Source: Natrialba swarupiae (GTDB lineage Archaea > Halobacteriota > Halobacteria > Halobacteriales > Natrialbaceae). Taken from it: a stretch of DNA of 64,000 bases. Positions 33,614 through 43,761 of this stretch are shown piece by piece. Every line of letters starts with the position of its first letter. The stretch's first letter is position 1. The stretch lies in contig NZ_VTAW01000009.1 in the NCBI RefSeq assembly GCF_008245225.1, forward strand, positions 78,375 to 142,374, given 5' to 3'. The notes under the pieces are model-generated. The model made no database searches, was not told the DNA's origin, and saw nothing but the letters and a program-made list of their open reading frames with translations. The translations under genes were made by a program, and so were the position numbers.

Positions 33614-36600
33614 ATGACGAAAGAGTACATCGAGGTGCGGGGTGCACAAGAGCACAACCTGAAGGATCTCGACGTCACTATCCCCCGCGAGTCGTTTACC
33701 GTCGTCACCGGACTCTCGGGGTCGGGCAAGTCCTCGCTCGCGTTCGAGACGGTGTACGCGGAGGGCCAGCGACGGTACATCGAGAGTCTCTCGGCGTACG
33801 CCCGGAACTTCCTCGGCCAGATGGACAAACCGCAGGTCGAGACCGTCGAGGGTCTCTCCCCGGCGATCTCGATCGACCAGAAAAACGCCGCGAACAACCC
33901 CCGATCGACGGTCGGGACCGTCACGGAACTCCACGACTACCTCCGACTGCTCTACGCCCGCGTCGGCACACCCCACTGTCCAGAGTGCGGTCGTGAGGTC
34001 GGCGAGCAGTCGGCCCAAAACATGGTCGAGCGCATCCTCGAGTTACCCGAGGGAACACGTGCCAAAATCGCCGCCCCGGTCGTCCGCGACCAGAAGGGAG
34101 CCTTCGAAGACCTCTTCGAGGAACTCGTCTCCGAGGGCTACTCCCGCGTCGAGGTCGACGGCGAGGAGTACGACCTCACGCTCGATGACCCCGACTTAGA
34201 CGAGAACTTCGATCACACCGTCGACGTCGTCGTCGACCGGATTCGCGTCTCGACTGAGGATCGCCCACGGATCGTCGACAGCGTCGAGACCGCACTCGAG
34301 GAGGCCGACGGCGTCCTGAAGCTCATCCTCCCGGATCCGCCGGAAGAAACCGTCACAGATCTCGGCGAGGAGGCCCGCCGGACGGGTGCGCTGGGCGACG
34401 AGGTCGAGACGGACGACCGCTTCGTCGTCGAGTTCTCGAAGGACCTGGCGTGTACCCACTGTGGGATCGACGTCCCGGAGATCGAGACACGCTCCTTTTC
34501 GTTCAACTCGCCTCACGGCGCCTGCCCCGAGTGTGAGGGGTTAGGCGAGACGAAAGAGGTCGACGAGAACCTGGTGGTCCAGGACGAATCCAAGCCGCTG
34601 AAGGAGGTCTTCGAACCCTGGAGCTACAACCGATCGTACTACCAAACGCGACTCGATGCGGTCGCCGAACACTTCGACGTCTCCCTGTCGACACCACTCG
34701 AGGACGTCGACGACGGGATCCGCGAGGCGTTTCTCTATGGCACCAGCGATCAGGTGCTGTTCAAGCGCAACACGAAGAACGGAATCCGGCGCAAGCGCAA
34801 GCGCTTCGAGGGAATCGTTCCGAATCTCGATCGGCGCTACCTCGAGACCGACTCGGACTCGACGCGCGAACACATCGAGGACTACATGTCCGTGACCGAG
34901 TGTCCCGCCTGTGACGGCACTCGGCTCAAACCCGCCTCCCGCGCGGTGCTGGTCGATGGCACCTCCATTACGGAGATCAACGCGATGAGCATCGGCGACG
35001 CGCTGGCACACTTCGAGTCGCTCGAGGCGAACTTCACCGAACGCGAGAAGGTGATCGCCGAGGAGATCCTAAAAGAGATCCGCGCTCGCCTGAGCTTCAT
35101 GGTCGAGGTCGGCCTCGAGTACCTCACGCTCGACCGCGAGGCCTCCACCCTCTCGGGTGGGGAGAGCCAGCGCATCCGGCTCGCGACGCAGATCGGCTCC
35201 GGCCTCGTCGGCGTCCTCTACGTGTTAGACGAGCCCTCGATCGGGCTCCACCAGCGGGACAACGATCGCCTGCTCGACACCTTGGAGGAGCTTCGCGACC
35301 TCGGGAACACGCTCCTCGTGGTCGAACACGACGAGGAGACGATGCGCCGTGCAGACAACGTCATCGACATGGGGCCCGGCCCCGGCAAGCGTGGCGGCGA
35401 GGTCGTCGTCAACGGCCCCGTCGAGGAGGTCAAAGCCTGCGAGGAGTCCATTACGGGCGATTATCTCTCCGGACGCCGACAGATTCCGGTCCCCGACGAG
35501 CGACGCGACCCCGATGGCGGTCCCGCGAGCGAAGCGAGTGGGACGACGTCGGACGAGGGCATCGAGTCCGACGGCACGCTGACGATCCGCGGGGCTCGCC
35601 AGCACAACCTCGACGACGTCGACGTCGACATTCCGCTTGGCTGTTTCACCGCGATCACGGGCGTCTCGGGATCCGGAAAATCGACGCTCATGCACGAGGT
35701 ACTCTACAAGGGACTGGCCCGCGAGATGAACGACAACACGAGCGTCGTTCCGGGCGACCACGATGCCCTCGAGAGCATAGAGGAGATCGAGACGGTCAGG
35801 CTGATCGACCAGTCGCCGATCGGTCGCACGCCCAGGTCGAACCCGGCGACGTACACCAACGTCTTCGATTACGTCCGGGAACTGTTCGCCCAGACGAAGC
35901 TCTCGAAACAGCGCGGTTACGAGAAGGGGCGCTTCTCGTTCAACGTCAAGGGCGGGCGCTGTGAGGAGTGTGGCGGGCAGGGTACGGTGAAAATCGAGAT
36001 GAACTTCCTCTCGGACGTCTACGTCCCCTGCGAGGAGTGTGACGGCGCACGGTACAACGACGCAACGCTCGACGTCACCTACAAGGGGAAAACGATCTCG
36101 GACGTCCTCGAGATGGAAGTCGGCGAAGCCTACGACTTCTTCGAGTCGAACTCCCAGATCCGACGGCGGCTCAAACTGCTGAAAGACGTCGGGCTGGACT
36201 ACATGACCCTCGGACAGCCCTCGACGACGCTCTCCGGTGGCGAGGCCCAGCGAATCAAGCTCGCCGAAGAGTTAGGAAAGAAAGACTCCGGGGAGACGCT
36301 CTACCTGCTCGACGAGCCCACCACCGGCTTACACCACGAGGACGAGCGCAAGCTCATCGAGGTGCTCCACCGCCTGACCGACGACGGCAACACCGTCGTC
36401 GTCATCGAACACGAACTCGACCTCGTGAAAAACGCCGACCACATTATCGACCTCGGCCCCGAAGGCGGCGAACACGGCGGCGAGGTCGTCGCGACTGGCA
36501 CGCCCGAAGAGGTCGCCCGACTCGAGGAGTCGCACACAGGGCGATACCTCCGAGACCTGCTGCCGAACGTGGAACTCGAGGGACCACGCGGCGAACGCGG

Positions 36601-36634
36601 CGAGCCGGTGTCAGCGCCGCTGGATGACGACTGA
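33614..36634 (+). CDS. uvrA: Excinuclease ABC subunit A
   Basis: A 1006-residue UvrA, the damage-scanning ATPase of nucleotide excision repair. It contains two ABC modules: Walker A GLSGSGKSS (residues 33-41) and GVSGSGKST (about 682), signatures TLSGGESQRIRLA (about 512) and TLSGGEAQRIKLA (about 871), and Walker B segments VLDEPSIGLHQRD and LLDEPTTGLHHED. Zinc-binding Cys pairs are visible in ACTHCGID with CPECEGLG, in CPACDGTR, and in CEECGGQG with CEECDGARY. A linker near residue 640 is rich in Pro, Gly and Ser. Haloarchaea use bacterial-type UvrABC; uvrB and uvrC are not in this window. Confidence 0.97.
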   Translation: MTKEYIEVRGAQEHNLKDLDVTIPRESFTVVTGLSGSGKSSLAFETVYAEGQRRYIESLSAYARNFLGQMDKPQVETVEGLSPAISIDQKNAANNPRSTVGTVTELHDYLRLLYARVGTPHCPECGREVGEQSAQNMVERILELPEGTRAKIAAPVVRDQKGAFEDLFEELVSEGYSRVEVDGEEYDLTLDDPDLDENFDHTVDVVVDRIRVSTEDRPRIVDSVETALEEADGVLKLILPDPPEETVTDLGEEARRTGALGDEVETDDRFVVEFSKDLACTHCGIDVPEIETRSFSFNSPHGACPECEGLGETKEVDENLVVQDESKPLKEVFEPWSYNRSYYQTRLDAVAEHFDVSLSTPLEDVDDGIREAFLYGTSDQVLFKRNTKNGIRRKRKRFEGIVPNLDRRYLETDSDSTREHIEDYMSVTECPACDGTRLKPASRAVLVDGTSITEINAMSIGDALAHFESLEANFTEREKVIAEEILKEIRARLSFMVEVGLEYLTLDREASTLSGGESQRIRLATQIGSGLVGVLYVLDEPSIGLHQRDNDRLLDTLEELRDLGNTLLVVEHDEETMRRADNVIDMGPGPGKRGGEVVVNGPVEEVKACEESITGDYLSGRRQIPVPDERRDPDGGPASEASGTTSDEGIESDGTLTIRGARQHNLDDVDVDIPLGCFTAITGVSGSGKSTLMHEVLYKGLAREMNDNTSVVPGDHDALESIEEIETVRLIDQSPIGRTPRSNPATYTNVFDYVRELFAQTKLSKQRGYEKGRFSFNVKGGRCEECGGQGTVKIEMNFLSDVYVPCEECDGARYNDATLDVTYKGKTISDVLEMEVGEAYDFFESNSQIRRRLKLLKDVGLDYMTLGQPSTTLSGGEAQRIKLAEELGKKDSGETLYLLDEPTTGLHHEDERKLIEVLHRLTDDGNTVVVIEHELDLVKNADHIIDLGPEGGEHGGEVVATGTPEEVARLEESHTGRYLRDLLPNVELEGPRGERGEPVSAPLDDD

Positions 36635-36773
36635 CGCCGGTTCTCGCTTTTGTCCGCCTTCGACCTTCCGCTCGTCTCGTTCGACTCAGTCGTACACACC
36701 GCAATACAGCGGCATCGAACAAGTGTTTTGGTAACACAGCCAGACAGGTTACTAACTATCTCGAGCGACAGTC

Positions 36774-37997
36774 TTACGTATGGGCTGCCGTCTCGAGGTT
36801 CGATGCGAGCGCGTCGCAGACGAGCGTTCCCGCCCGTCGAGCGCCGATGACGTTGCGGGCGAACGGGCCGAGTACCTGTTGTGCCGCGACACCCGTGACG
36901 AGGATCCGCGACGGCGAGCCGTCGTCACGACGCCATCGGAGGGTATCGTCCGCGAGCACCGGTGCACCGCGGTAGCCGGTCGCCAGCGTCGATCCCTCTC
37001 GAATTCGACTGAACAACGGCCCGTCGTACGGTGAGCCGAAACCGGTCGCACAGACGAGGTGGTCGAGACACATCGCGGTCCCGTCGCGACACGCGACCAC
37101 AACGGTACCACCAGCCGGGGTCGCCTCGGTAATTTCGGTGCGCTCGAGGGAGATCGATCCGTCCTCGATTGCCTGCCGGAGGCGGCCGAAGACGTACGGT
37201 GGCATCGCGCCGTCGTGACGGGCGTCACGAACCGTCCGAGCGCGGGCACTCGAGGCCGGCGGGAGTTCCTGCAGGTCAGCCACAGGCCCGGAGAAGTGCA
37301 TCCAGTCGGTACTGGCCTCGAGGGTCTCGACGGCGAACGGGCTGCGGACGAACAGCGTTACGTCCCGTCCAGGCTGGGCCAGGCTCGTGGCGAGCTGTGC
37401 GGCCGTGATTCCGCCGCCGACGATACCGACCGAAGCGAACTCGCCGATTGCACCGGAATCGAAGTCCCGACCCCAGACGTGCGTTACCGGCGTCGACGGC
37501 GGGAGGTCGCGCGCCCAGTCGGGGAAGGCGTACGATCGATCGTGGCCAACGGCCAACAGGCACCACCGCACAGCGAACCGACCACCCGTGGTCTCGACCT
37601 CGACGCGATTATCTCGGTCTACGACTCGAGTCACGGTCGCGTCGACGACGAGTTCGTCGAGATCGTAGCGCTCACAGCGCGCATCGGCGTGGTCGAAAAA
37701 CAGCGCGGCCGTCGGTCGGTTCGACCCGACCTGGCTCACGACGAGTTCGTTTTCCCGCCCTCGAGCGCGGGCGAAATCCCGCAAGGAGAACGGATCGGGG
37801 TCGACGTGGTGGACGAACGGCGATCTGAGCTCCGTCATGCCACACTGTGTGCACTTTCGTCGAAAGCCGCCCAACAGCCCGTTGGGCTCGACGATTCGCA
37901 GCCGATCTCGAGTGACGAGATCGTTCTCGAGCAGTCGAATCGCGTGGTGAACGCCGTGGACGCCGCCCCCGACGATGAGTACTGACGTGTCGACCAC
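36774..37997 (-). CDS. FAD/NAD(P)-binding oxidoreductase (monooxygenase-like)
   Basis: A 407-residue protein with two dinucleotide-binding motifs: LIVGGGVHGVHHA at residues 7-19 for FAD and VGIVGGGITAAQLATSL (about 192-208) for NAD(P). LLAVGHDRSYAFPDW and LVCATGFGSPYDG are also typical of flavin-dependent N-hydroxylating or related oxidoreductases. Substrate unknown. A CTQCGM pair near residue 50 could be a metal or redox site. GTG start: the FAD motif begins only seven residues in, so no later start is possible; a TTAAAG run about 35 bases upstream may be the TATA box. Confidence 0.82.
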   Translation of the reverse strand: MVDTSVLIVGGGVHGVHHAIRLLENDLVTRDRLRIVEPNGLLGGFRRKCTQCGMTELRSPFVHHVDPDPFSLRDFARARGRENELVVSQVGSNRPTAALFFDHADARCERYDLDELVVDATVTRVVDRDNRVEVETTGGRFAVRWCLLAVGHDRSYAFPDWARDLPPSTPVTHVWGRDFDSGAIGEFASVGIVGGGITAAQLATSLAQPGRDVTLFVRSPFAVETLEASTDWMHFSGPVADLQELPPASSARARTVRDARHDGAMPPYVFGRLRQAIEDGSISLERTEITEATPAGGTVVVACRDGTAMCLDHLVCATGFGSPYDGPLFSRIREGSTLATGYRGAPVLADDTLRWRRDDGSPSRILVTGVAAQQVLGPFARNVIGARRAGTLVCDALASNLETAAHT

Positions 37998-38157
37998 TGG
38001 GTATCAGACGTTGTTAACCAAGCCAATTGCTTTAACAACTGCGGATCTCTGCTCGTGCCGTTCACTCGTATCGGGCCAAGAGTGTCGCCGTCGAAAGCGA
38101 ACCACCGCAGGAAATCCGAACGATTACTGGCAGGGACGCGAAAGCAGGGGACACGCT

Positions 38158-38571
38158 ATGAGCACCAAGCAATCCGTTCGCCGTCGCTTTCTCGGCGGCG
38201 GGTTCGTCTCGCTGGCGATCGCTGGCGGACTCTTCGTTGCCTTCGGCGCGCCCACCCAACTTGAGGACCTGCTGTTGCTCTCGTGGCTCGCTATTGGCGG
38301 CCTCGCGCTGGTCGTCGCCGCCGCCGTCGAGCGACTCCCACTTGGCGTCGTGAGCGTCAGCTGGCCCCGCATCGGCGCGGTCGGGCTGGCGGTCCTCGCA
38401 CTCGGCTCGAGTACGGTTGGGTTCGTCCAGTTACTCGAGGTGTCCGGATGGGTCGGACTGCTCAACGCCGTCTTCGCACTGGGGGTTGCACTGATTCTCG
38501 CCTTCGGTGCCCTCGAGTGCTGGTTCGGCGGCCTGCAGATCGACGAGGATGCGTTCGTAGTCGAGGCGTAG
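38158..38571 (+). CDS. Small four-helix membrane protein
   Basis: 137 residues, starting MSTKQSVRRRFLGGGF. Four hydrophobic segments are visible (about 15-32, 38-57, 72-95 and 99-122), followed by a short acidic end. Not recognised as a known transporter or enzyme. The Arg-rich 61-residue upstream extension of the frame does not look like coding sequence, so the ATG at 38158 is chosen. It converges with the histidine kinase gene at 38584. Confidence 0.65.
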   Translation: MSTKQSVRRRFLGGGFVSLAIAGGLFVAFGAPTQLEDLLLLSWLAIGGLALVVAAAVERLPLGVVSVSWPRIGAVGLAVLALGSSTVGFVQLLEVSGWVGLLNAVFALGVALILAFGALECWFGGLQIDEDAFVVEA

Positions 38572-38583
38572 GCGAGGCGAAGT

Positions 38584-40122
38584 TTACACCGTGCTCTCCG
38601 CCGCCGTCGTTTCGTAGACGTTCTCCTCTCGCTCGTAGGGTAACAAGAGCGTCACGCTCGTACCGCCGTCCTGTCGGTCGGTAAACTCGAGGTCACCCCC
38701 GACGTTGCTGACGATCCAGCTGACGAACCAGAGTCCGAGCCCCGATCCGTGGGCCAATTGCGTCTCCTCACCCTGAAGAACTGCCCGTCGCTCCGAGACG
38801 GGAATGCCGTCACCGTCGTCCGCGACGGTGAACTCGAGACGCGACGTCACCGGGTACTCGACGACTTCGGCGGTGACTTCCACAGTCAGCGGTTCGGCTC
38901 CGTCGTTGGATCCACCGGTCGACGGTATCGCCTGATCCGGACGATCGAGTTGCGTTCGGCCGCGGTGGTGTTCGACGGCGTTGTCGACGAGTTCGTCGAG
39001 CGCGTCGACGACCGTCTTCTCGGTCGTTGGCATCCGGGAGTCGGCGGTCGGCGTCTCCGTGCGTGTCACGATCCGAACACCAGGGTACGCAGCTTTCGCT
39101 CGATCGACGACGGCTCTGACGGCGTCGGTGGCGTCTATCGTCTCGCCGCGGTCGCGTCGCTCGAGTTTTCGTTCGATGCCACGTGCCTTGTCGGCGGTCT
39201 CGAGCAGATCGTCGATCTCCTCGCGGATAGGGTCGACGTGACGGCGCTCGAGCGTCTCGTCGTACTCGCCGACGAGGTTAGCGTGCCCGCGGATGACGGT
39301 GAAGGCGTTTCGGAGGTTGTGCCGGAGAACTCGGTTCAGGACCTGGATTCGCTGTTCGCGATCGACCTGGTCGGTCACGTCGCGGGCGACGACGACGTAG
39401 CCTTCCCCGTCGTCTCTCGTCGTCATCCTGACGCTTTGCCGGAACGTGGTCCCGTCGATTCGCGTTCCTGTCAGATCCCCTCGCCAGTAGCCACGATCGT
39501 CGAGAGCCGGCATCGCCTCCTGTTCGATCGTGACGAGCGATTCGTTCGTGTACCCCTCGTCCCACATTCGACCCTCGAGTCTCGCAGGATCGCCGACGCC
39601 GTACAGCGACGCGTACGCTCCGTTGACCGAGGCGAGACGGCCATCGACGACGACGGCGATGGCGTCCATCGCAGTATCGATCGCGTGAGTGAGCCGGTTA
39701 GTTTCGCGGCGCTGACTCGCTCGATCTTCGTGGAGATGTCCGAGGGCGGTTCCGAGGGCGACACCGACGCTCGTCGTCGTCAACAGCGCGATGCCGAGTT
39801 CCCTGGATAGGGACCCATCACCGGGAACCGCGAGGACGATACTCCAGACGGATCCGACGGCGACCAACACGCCGCCGCCGACGGCACAGCCAGCGACGAC
39901 GGGGGCCCGCCGTCGGTCGCGCTCGAGAACCGGCTTTCGGATGTCGTACCAGACGAGCGCACACCCGACCGCGATAGGAGTGGACAACTCGAGTACCACC
40001 GCGGGAAACCGACTGCCGACGGCGGCCACGACGAGACTGGCGACGGAAATCAGCGCGAGCCCGACGAGCGAAAGCGAGCGCTCGCGGACGCAGGTGAACG
40101 CGAACCGAGGGCGTGGCGACAT
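38584..40122 (-). CDS. Sensor histidine kinase with membrane N-terminus and PAS domain
   Basis: 512 residues. Four hydrophobic segments occupy residues 17-128, a PAS domain about 145-255 (MDAIAVVVDGRLASVNGAYA), and the dimer/phosphoacceptor helix has the haloarchaeal variant H box VLRHNLRNAFTVIRGH (His268). The HATPase domain shows N box LDELVDNAVEHH, G1 VADDGDGIP and G2 GSGLGLWFVSWI. Asn follows His in the H box (HNLRN), as in many haloarchaeal kinases. An orphan kinase with no response regulator nearby; its stimulus is unknown. Confidence 0.93.
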   Translation of the reverse strand: MSPRPRFAFTCVRERSLSLVGLALISVASLVVAAVGSRFPAVVLELSTPIAVGCALVWYDIRKPVLERDRRRAPVVAGCAVGGGVLVAVGSVWSIVLAVPGDGSLSRELGIALLTTTSVGVALGTALGHLHEDRASQRRETNRLTHAIDTAMDAIAVVVDGRLASVNGAYASLYGVGDPARLEGRMWDEGYTNESLVTIEQEAMPALDDRGYWRGDLTGTRIDGTTFRQSVRMTTRDDGEGYVVVARDVTDQVDREQRIQVLNRVLRHNLRNAFTVIRGHANLVGEYDETLERRHVDPIREEIDDLLETADKARGIERKLERRDRGETIDATDAVRAVVDRAKAAYPGVRIVTRTETPTADSRMPTTEKTVVDALDELVDNAVEHHRGRTQLDRPDQAIPSTGGSNDGAEPLTVEVTAEVVEYPVTSRLEFTVADDGDGIPVSERRAVLQGEETQLAHGSGLGLWFVSWIVSNVGGDLEFTDRQDGGTSVTLLLPYEREENVYETTAAESTV

Positions 40123-40344
40123 CGTTGTGACGGATCATCATGTGAATACTCGACACATAAGTCAATTGGCTGTTGTGTGACACGTGACGGAAATTCGTCA
40201 ATATCACGAGCACCGACACATATTCGCGAATTCGTGGGACAGTCGAGCGGACCCGATCGACCAGATGTCCCAGACCACAGATCCGACACAGACACAGAGC
40301 CGGAGCACGAGGCCTCTATGAGGATCGCAACCGTACGTGGCGGT

Positions 40345-41355
40345 ATGGTCATCGCATACGTCGCCTTGCGTGATCGACTCCTGGTCTGTCGACGCGACGC
40401 CGCCCCCAATTGCTGGGATCTGACCGCCCGACTCGAGGGCCACAGCCTCGAGTGCGTCGCCGCCTCGTCTGGGGCACCAGAGCGAGTGTTCGTCGGTACC
40501 TTCGAGGATGGACTCTACCGCTCGACCGACGGCGGTGACTCGTGGTCGCACCTCGAGATCCCGGCCGGAAGCGACGCGATCACGTCGATCGCAATCGATC
40601 CGAACGATGCGGAGACGGTCTACGCCGGCACCGAGCCGAGTCGCGTCTACCGCTCGACCGACGGCGGCGACTCGTGGTCGCACCTCGAGGGGATCGCCGA
40701 CCTCCCCTCCGAAGACGAGTGGTTCTTCCCCCCGCGACCGCACACCCATCACGTCCGGTGGCTCGCGGTGGATCCGTTCGACCCGGATCGTCTCTACGTC
40801 GGCATCGAAGCGGGCACATTCGTTCTCAGTACCGACGGCGGCGACACCTGGCACGAGCGCCCGGAGGGGTCGCGACGCGACAACCACAGTCTGACGGCTC
40901 ACCCCGACCGCGAGGGACTGGTCTACAGCGCCGCCGGCGACGGCTTCGCCGTCTCGACGGACGGCGGAGAGCACTGGGAACACCCACAGGAGGGACTCGA
41001 GCACCGGTACTGCTGGAGCGTCGTCACCGATCCCGGCGATCCCGACGGGGTGATGGTCTCGAGTGCGAGCGGGGCGTCCTCGGCTCACACCGCGGAGTCC
41101 GCAGAGTCGTACGTCTACCGCCGTCGGGGCGACCAGCCGTGGGACCGGCTCGACGACCGCGGACTCCCGACCGGCGAGGGCGTCGTCCGCGCCGTCTTCG
41201 ATACGACCGACGAGGACGGCGTCGTCTACGCCGTGACCAACCTCGGGCTGTTCGTTACCGACGATTTCGGCGACCGCTGGGAGCGCGTCGAAATCGAGTG
41301 GGAGGAAGAACTCGAGGCGCAGACGCCGCGTGGACTGGTCGCACTGTCGGCGTGA
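40345..41355 (+). CDS. BNR/sialidase-like beta-propeller protein
   Basis: About 336 residues of BNR (Asp-box) repeats: STDGGDSWSHLE occurs twice, with STDGGDTWHERP, STDGGEHWEHPQ and TDDFGDRWERVE, each preceded by a DPFDPDRLYVG-type strand. The fold matches sialidase or VPS10-type propellers, but no sialidase catalytic residues can be assigned, and there is no signal peptide, so it is probably cytoplasmic and of unknown ligand. Start: MVIAYVALRDRLLVCR at 40345 begins at the likely first strand; ATG 40318 (MRIATVRGG) is an alternative. Confidence 0.82.
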   Translation: MVIAYVALRDRLLVCRRDAAPNCWDLTARLEGHSLECVAASSGAPERVFVGTFEDGLYRSTDGGDSWSHLEIPAGSDAITSIAIDPNDAETVYAGTEPSRVYRSTDGGDSWSHLEGIADLPSEDEWFFPPRPHTHHVRWLAVDPFDPDRLYVGIEAGTFVLSTDGGDTWHERPEGSRRDNHSLTAHPDREGLVYSAAGDGFAVSTDGGEHWEHPQEGLEHRYCWSVVTDPGDPDGVMVSSASGASSAHTAESAESYVYRRRGDQPWDRLDDRGLPTGEGVVRAVFDTTDEDGVVYAVTNLGLFVTDDFGDRWERVEIEWEEELEAQTPRGLVALSA

Positions 41356-41441
41356 CGCCGAAGTGTTCGAGCCCCGATATCGGCGTGATCGTGGTGTTGG
41401 GGCGCTCGAGGACGGCCTGACCGGGGCTGGTCACCCGCCGC

Positions 41442-42338
41442 TCACCCGTCCTCACGGGCCTGCTCGAGGAACGCGACGATGACGGCAGCGTGGACCGGGG
41501 CGACGATGGCGCTGCTCGCCGCCGCCCCAACGTGAGGGACAGCGGCGAGCAGCCACGCGCCCAGTCCGAACAGGAGGATCAGGCCGAAGATAGACCAGCC
41601 GCGTCCCGCCGTTAGTTCGAAGCTCTCCTCGAGGGCCGCGGGGAGCGAACGGCCGTCGACGACGAGTCCCGGCACGGCGAACAGCCGCACGAACAGGTAG
41701 AGGTAGATCGCGAGCCAGACGAGACCGAACAGCCCCATTCCCTGGAGCAGGTCGATCGAGCCGAGCGCTCGGTTGACCAGGTCGACACCCAACGCGAACC
41801 CGAGAAGCGAGACGAATCCCCGCAATCGAGCCTGGCCGTCCATCGAACGAGTGATCGTGAGAACGCCCGCGGCGACGACGACGAGCACGGCGACGGCGGA
41901 CAGCCCGACGCCCCAGACGAGATACGGGATCTCGAGTCCGACGAGCGACTCGAGTCGAACCCCCGTCTGTGTCGCCCCCGCCGGGTAGCCGACGAACTCG
42001 ATCTGGACGTCGATCCCGTCCGCGACGAGCGGTTCGCGCACGATCGCGGGAATCGGGTCCTGCAGCCGAAGCGCGTCGACGAGCGAGAGGACGACTCCGG
42101 CGACCAGGAACGGAACGACCAGCCACGGATCGGTCCGGAGTATCTCGAGTCCCCTCGAGAGCACACCGGGCGATCGAGCGCGCCCCGGACCCGCCCCGCC
42201 ACTGGCGGACGAGCCGTCACCGTCGGGGGGACGGCCCGGATCGCGGACCGTCGGCGTTTCGTCGTCGTCGAACCGGTCCTCACGATCGAATCGGTCGTCG
42301 TCGGACCGGTCGTCGCGATTGGATGGCTCGTTCGCCAT
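41442..42338 (-). CDS. Multi-pass membrane protein paired with a secreted beta-propeller
   Basis: A 298-residue protein. The first 70 residues are extremely acidic and Arg/Asp-rich (EPSNRDDRSDDDRFDREDRF), clearly cytoplasmic, followed by five or six hydrophobic segments from about residue 85 onward, with SLPAALEESFELTAGRGWSI before the last pair. Not recognised at family level. It starts one base after the stop of the beta-propeller gene upstream, so the two are an operon and may form a membrane-associated pair. Confidence 0.75.
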   Translation of the reverse strand: MANEPSNRDDRSDDDRFDREDRFDDDETPTVRDPGRPPDGDGSSASGGAGPGRARSPGVLSRGLEILRTDPWLVVPFLVAGVVLSLVDALRLQDPIPAIVREPLVADGIDVQIEFVGYPAGATQTGVRLESLVGLEIPYLVWGVGLSAVAVLVVVAAGVLTITRSMDGQARLRGFVSLLGFALGVDLVNRALGSIDLLQGMGLFGLVWLAIYLYLFVRLFAVPGLVVDGRSLPAALEESFELTAGRGWSIFGLILLFGLGAWLLAAVPHVGAAASSAIVAPVHAAVIVAFLEQAREDG

Positions 42339-42339
42339 C

Positions 42340-43584
42340 TTACGATCCCTCCTCGAGCGCGAGGACGCCATCGTCGGTGGTGACGTAGACCGTGCCGTCG
42401 CCGACGACCGGCTGGGAGACGACGGTCGGGTCGTCGTAGCTCCACAGTCGTTCACCCGTTTCGGCGTCGACGGCGAGCAGTTCGCCGGTCCAGTAGTAAG
42501 AGACGTAGACGACGCCGTCGGCGACGGCGGGACTCGCTGCGTGACCGTACTCCGCCGTCCACTCGGCGTCGCCCGTCTCGAGGTCGATCGCGTGTAGCTC
42601 CTCGTCGCCGTCGGAGACGAACGCCGTCCCGTCGGCGACGGCGGCGCTTCCCCGATCGGCGTTCCCGCCGTGGTCGTAGGTCCACACCACCTCGCCGTCG
42701 TCGGCATCGAGGAACACGACGGCGTTGCTGGCTGGAACGACCACACCATCGTTCGTCGCGGTCGGCGGTAAGCTCCCGACCGTCTCGAGGTCGACGCGCC
42801 AGCGCTCCTCGCCGGTGTCGGCGTCGACGCTCGCCACCACCGAACGCGCGTTCGAGGCGAAGAGTTTGCCGTCCCGTACGGCCGGCCGGTTCGCCGGACT
42901 GGCGTATCGACCGCCCACCGCGTACTGCCACTCGAGGCGGCCGCTGTTGCCGTCGAACGCGGCGATTCGATCCGTTTCGGGGAGGGGCGCGTACACCGTT
43001 CCGTCGACGGCGACGGGTGAGGGTTCTCTCGGCTCGGCGCTGAGATAGCCACTCGGGGGCTCTCCCGGCGCGTGCCAGCGCTCGAGGCCGACAGTCCGGC
43101 CCGGCAGTTCGTAGCCGCCGGTCGCGTCGAGCCCGTAGAGCCCGGCGCGTCCCGAGAGAGCCAGCGCGTCGGATCGGTACGCACTCGTCTCGACCAGCGC
43201 CGGCGACGAGAAGAACGGTCCGTCCCGGACGAATCTGGTGGAGCCGGTCTCGCGTTCGAGGGCGGCCAGCGATCGCCGGCCGACGACGTACAGCGTGTCG
43301 CCGACGACGATCGGCGGCGCTGATCCGCGGATCGACGCGTCCGGGTCCCGCGTCCACGCCTCGCGGACCTCCGCTTGCGGGCCGGAGGCGTCGGGATCGA
43401 AGCCGGATCCCGCCGCGTCAGACCGCGCCATCGGCCACTGGCTCTCGAACCCTGTCCCGTCTGGAGTGAGCGACGGCGCGGTCGACGTCCGGCCACCGCC
43501 ATCCGCAGCGAGGGCGCTCGTTGCGCCGAGCATCCCGGCGACAGAGACACTACTCGCCGCGAGCAGTCGTCGTCTGGAGGGCAT
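42340..43584 (-). CDS. Tat-exported PQQ-like beta-propeller protein
   Basis: 414 residues. A Tat signal (PSRRRLLAASSVSVAG, cleavage near ALAAD) is followed by seven or eight propeller blades with patterns such as AAFDGNSGRLEWQYAVGG, ASVDADTGEERWRVDL, DADDGEVVWTYDHGG and AVDAETGERLWSYDD. No lipobox Cys is present. Propellers of this type include quinoprotein enzymes and BamB-like scaffolds; no catalytic residues are identifiable here. It is the first gene of a two-gene operon with the membrane protein at 41442. It differs from the window's other PQQ-like protein (19749) in lacking the dockerin-like end. Confidence 0.87.
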   Translation of the reverse strand: MPSRRRLLAASSVSVAGMLGATSALAADGGGRTSTAPSLTPDGTGFESQWPMARSDAAGSGFDPDASGPQAEVREAWTRDPDASIRGSAPPIVVGDTLYVVGRRSLAALERETGSTRFVRDGPFFSSPALVETSAYRSDALALSGRAGLYGLDATGGYELPGRTVGLERWHAPGEPPSGYLSAEPREPSPVAVDGTVYAPLPETDRIAAFDGNSGRLEWQYAVGGRYASPANRPAVRDGKLFASNARSVVASVDADTGEERWRVDLETVGSLPPTATNDGVVVPASNAVVFLDADDGEVVWTYDHGGNADRGSAAVADGTAFVSDGDEELHAIDLETGDAEWTAEYGHAASPAVADGVVYVSYYWTGELLAVDAETGERLWSYDDPTVVSQPVVGDGTVYVTTDDGVLALEEGS

Positions 43585-43761
43585 CGGATTCGACCTCGGA
43601 TGGACGACGTGAAAGTTTTTCCATACGTTCGGGCGTCCGGCTCGAGGCGGCTGTCAACTCACACCGATCCGTGCCATCACTCGGCTCCGAGACGGGCCGA
43701 CCCGCCGGTTCGAAATCCTTTTAGGCGCTACACGGGGATAGTAGTGTAACTGAGTGATATC

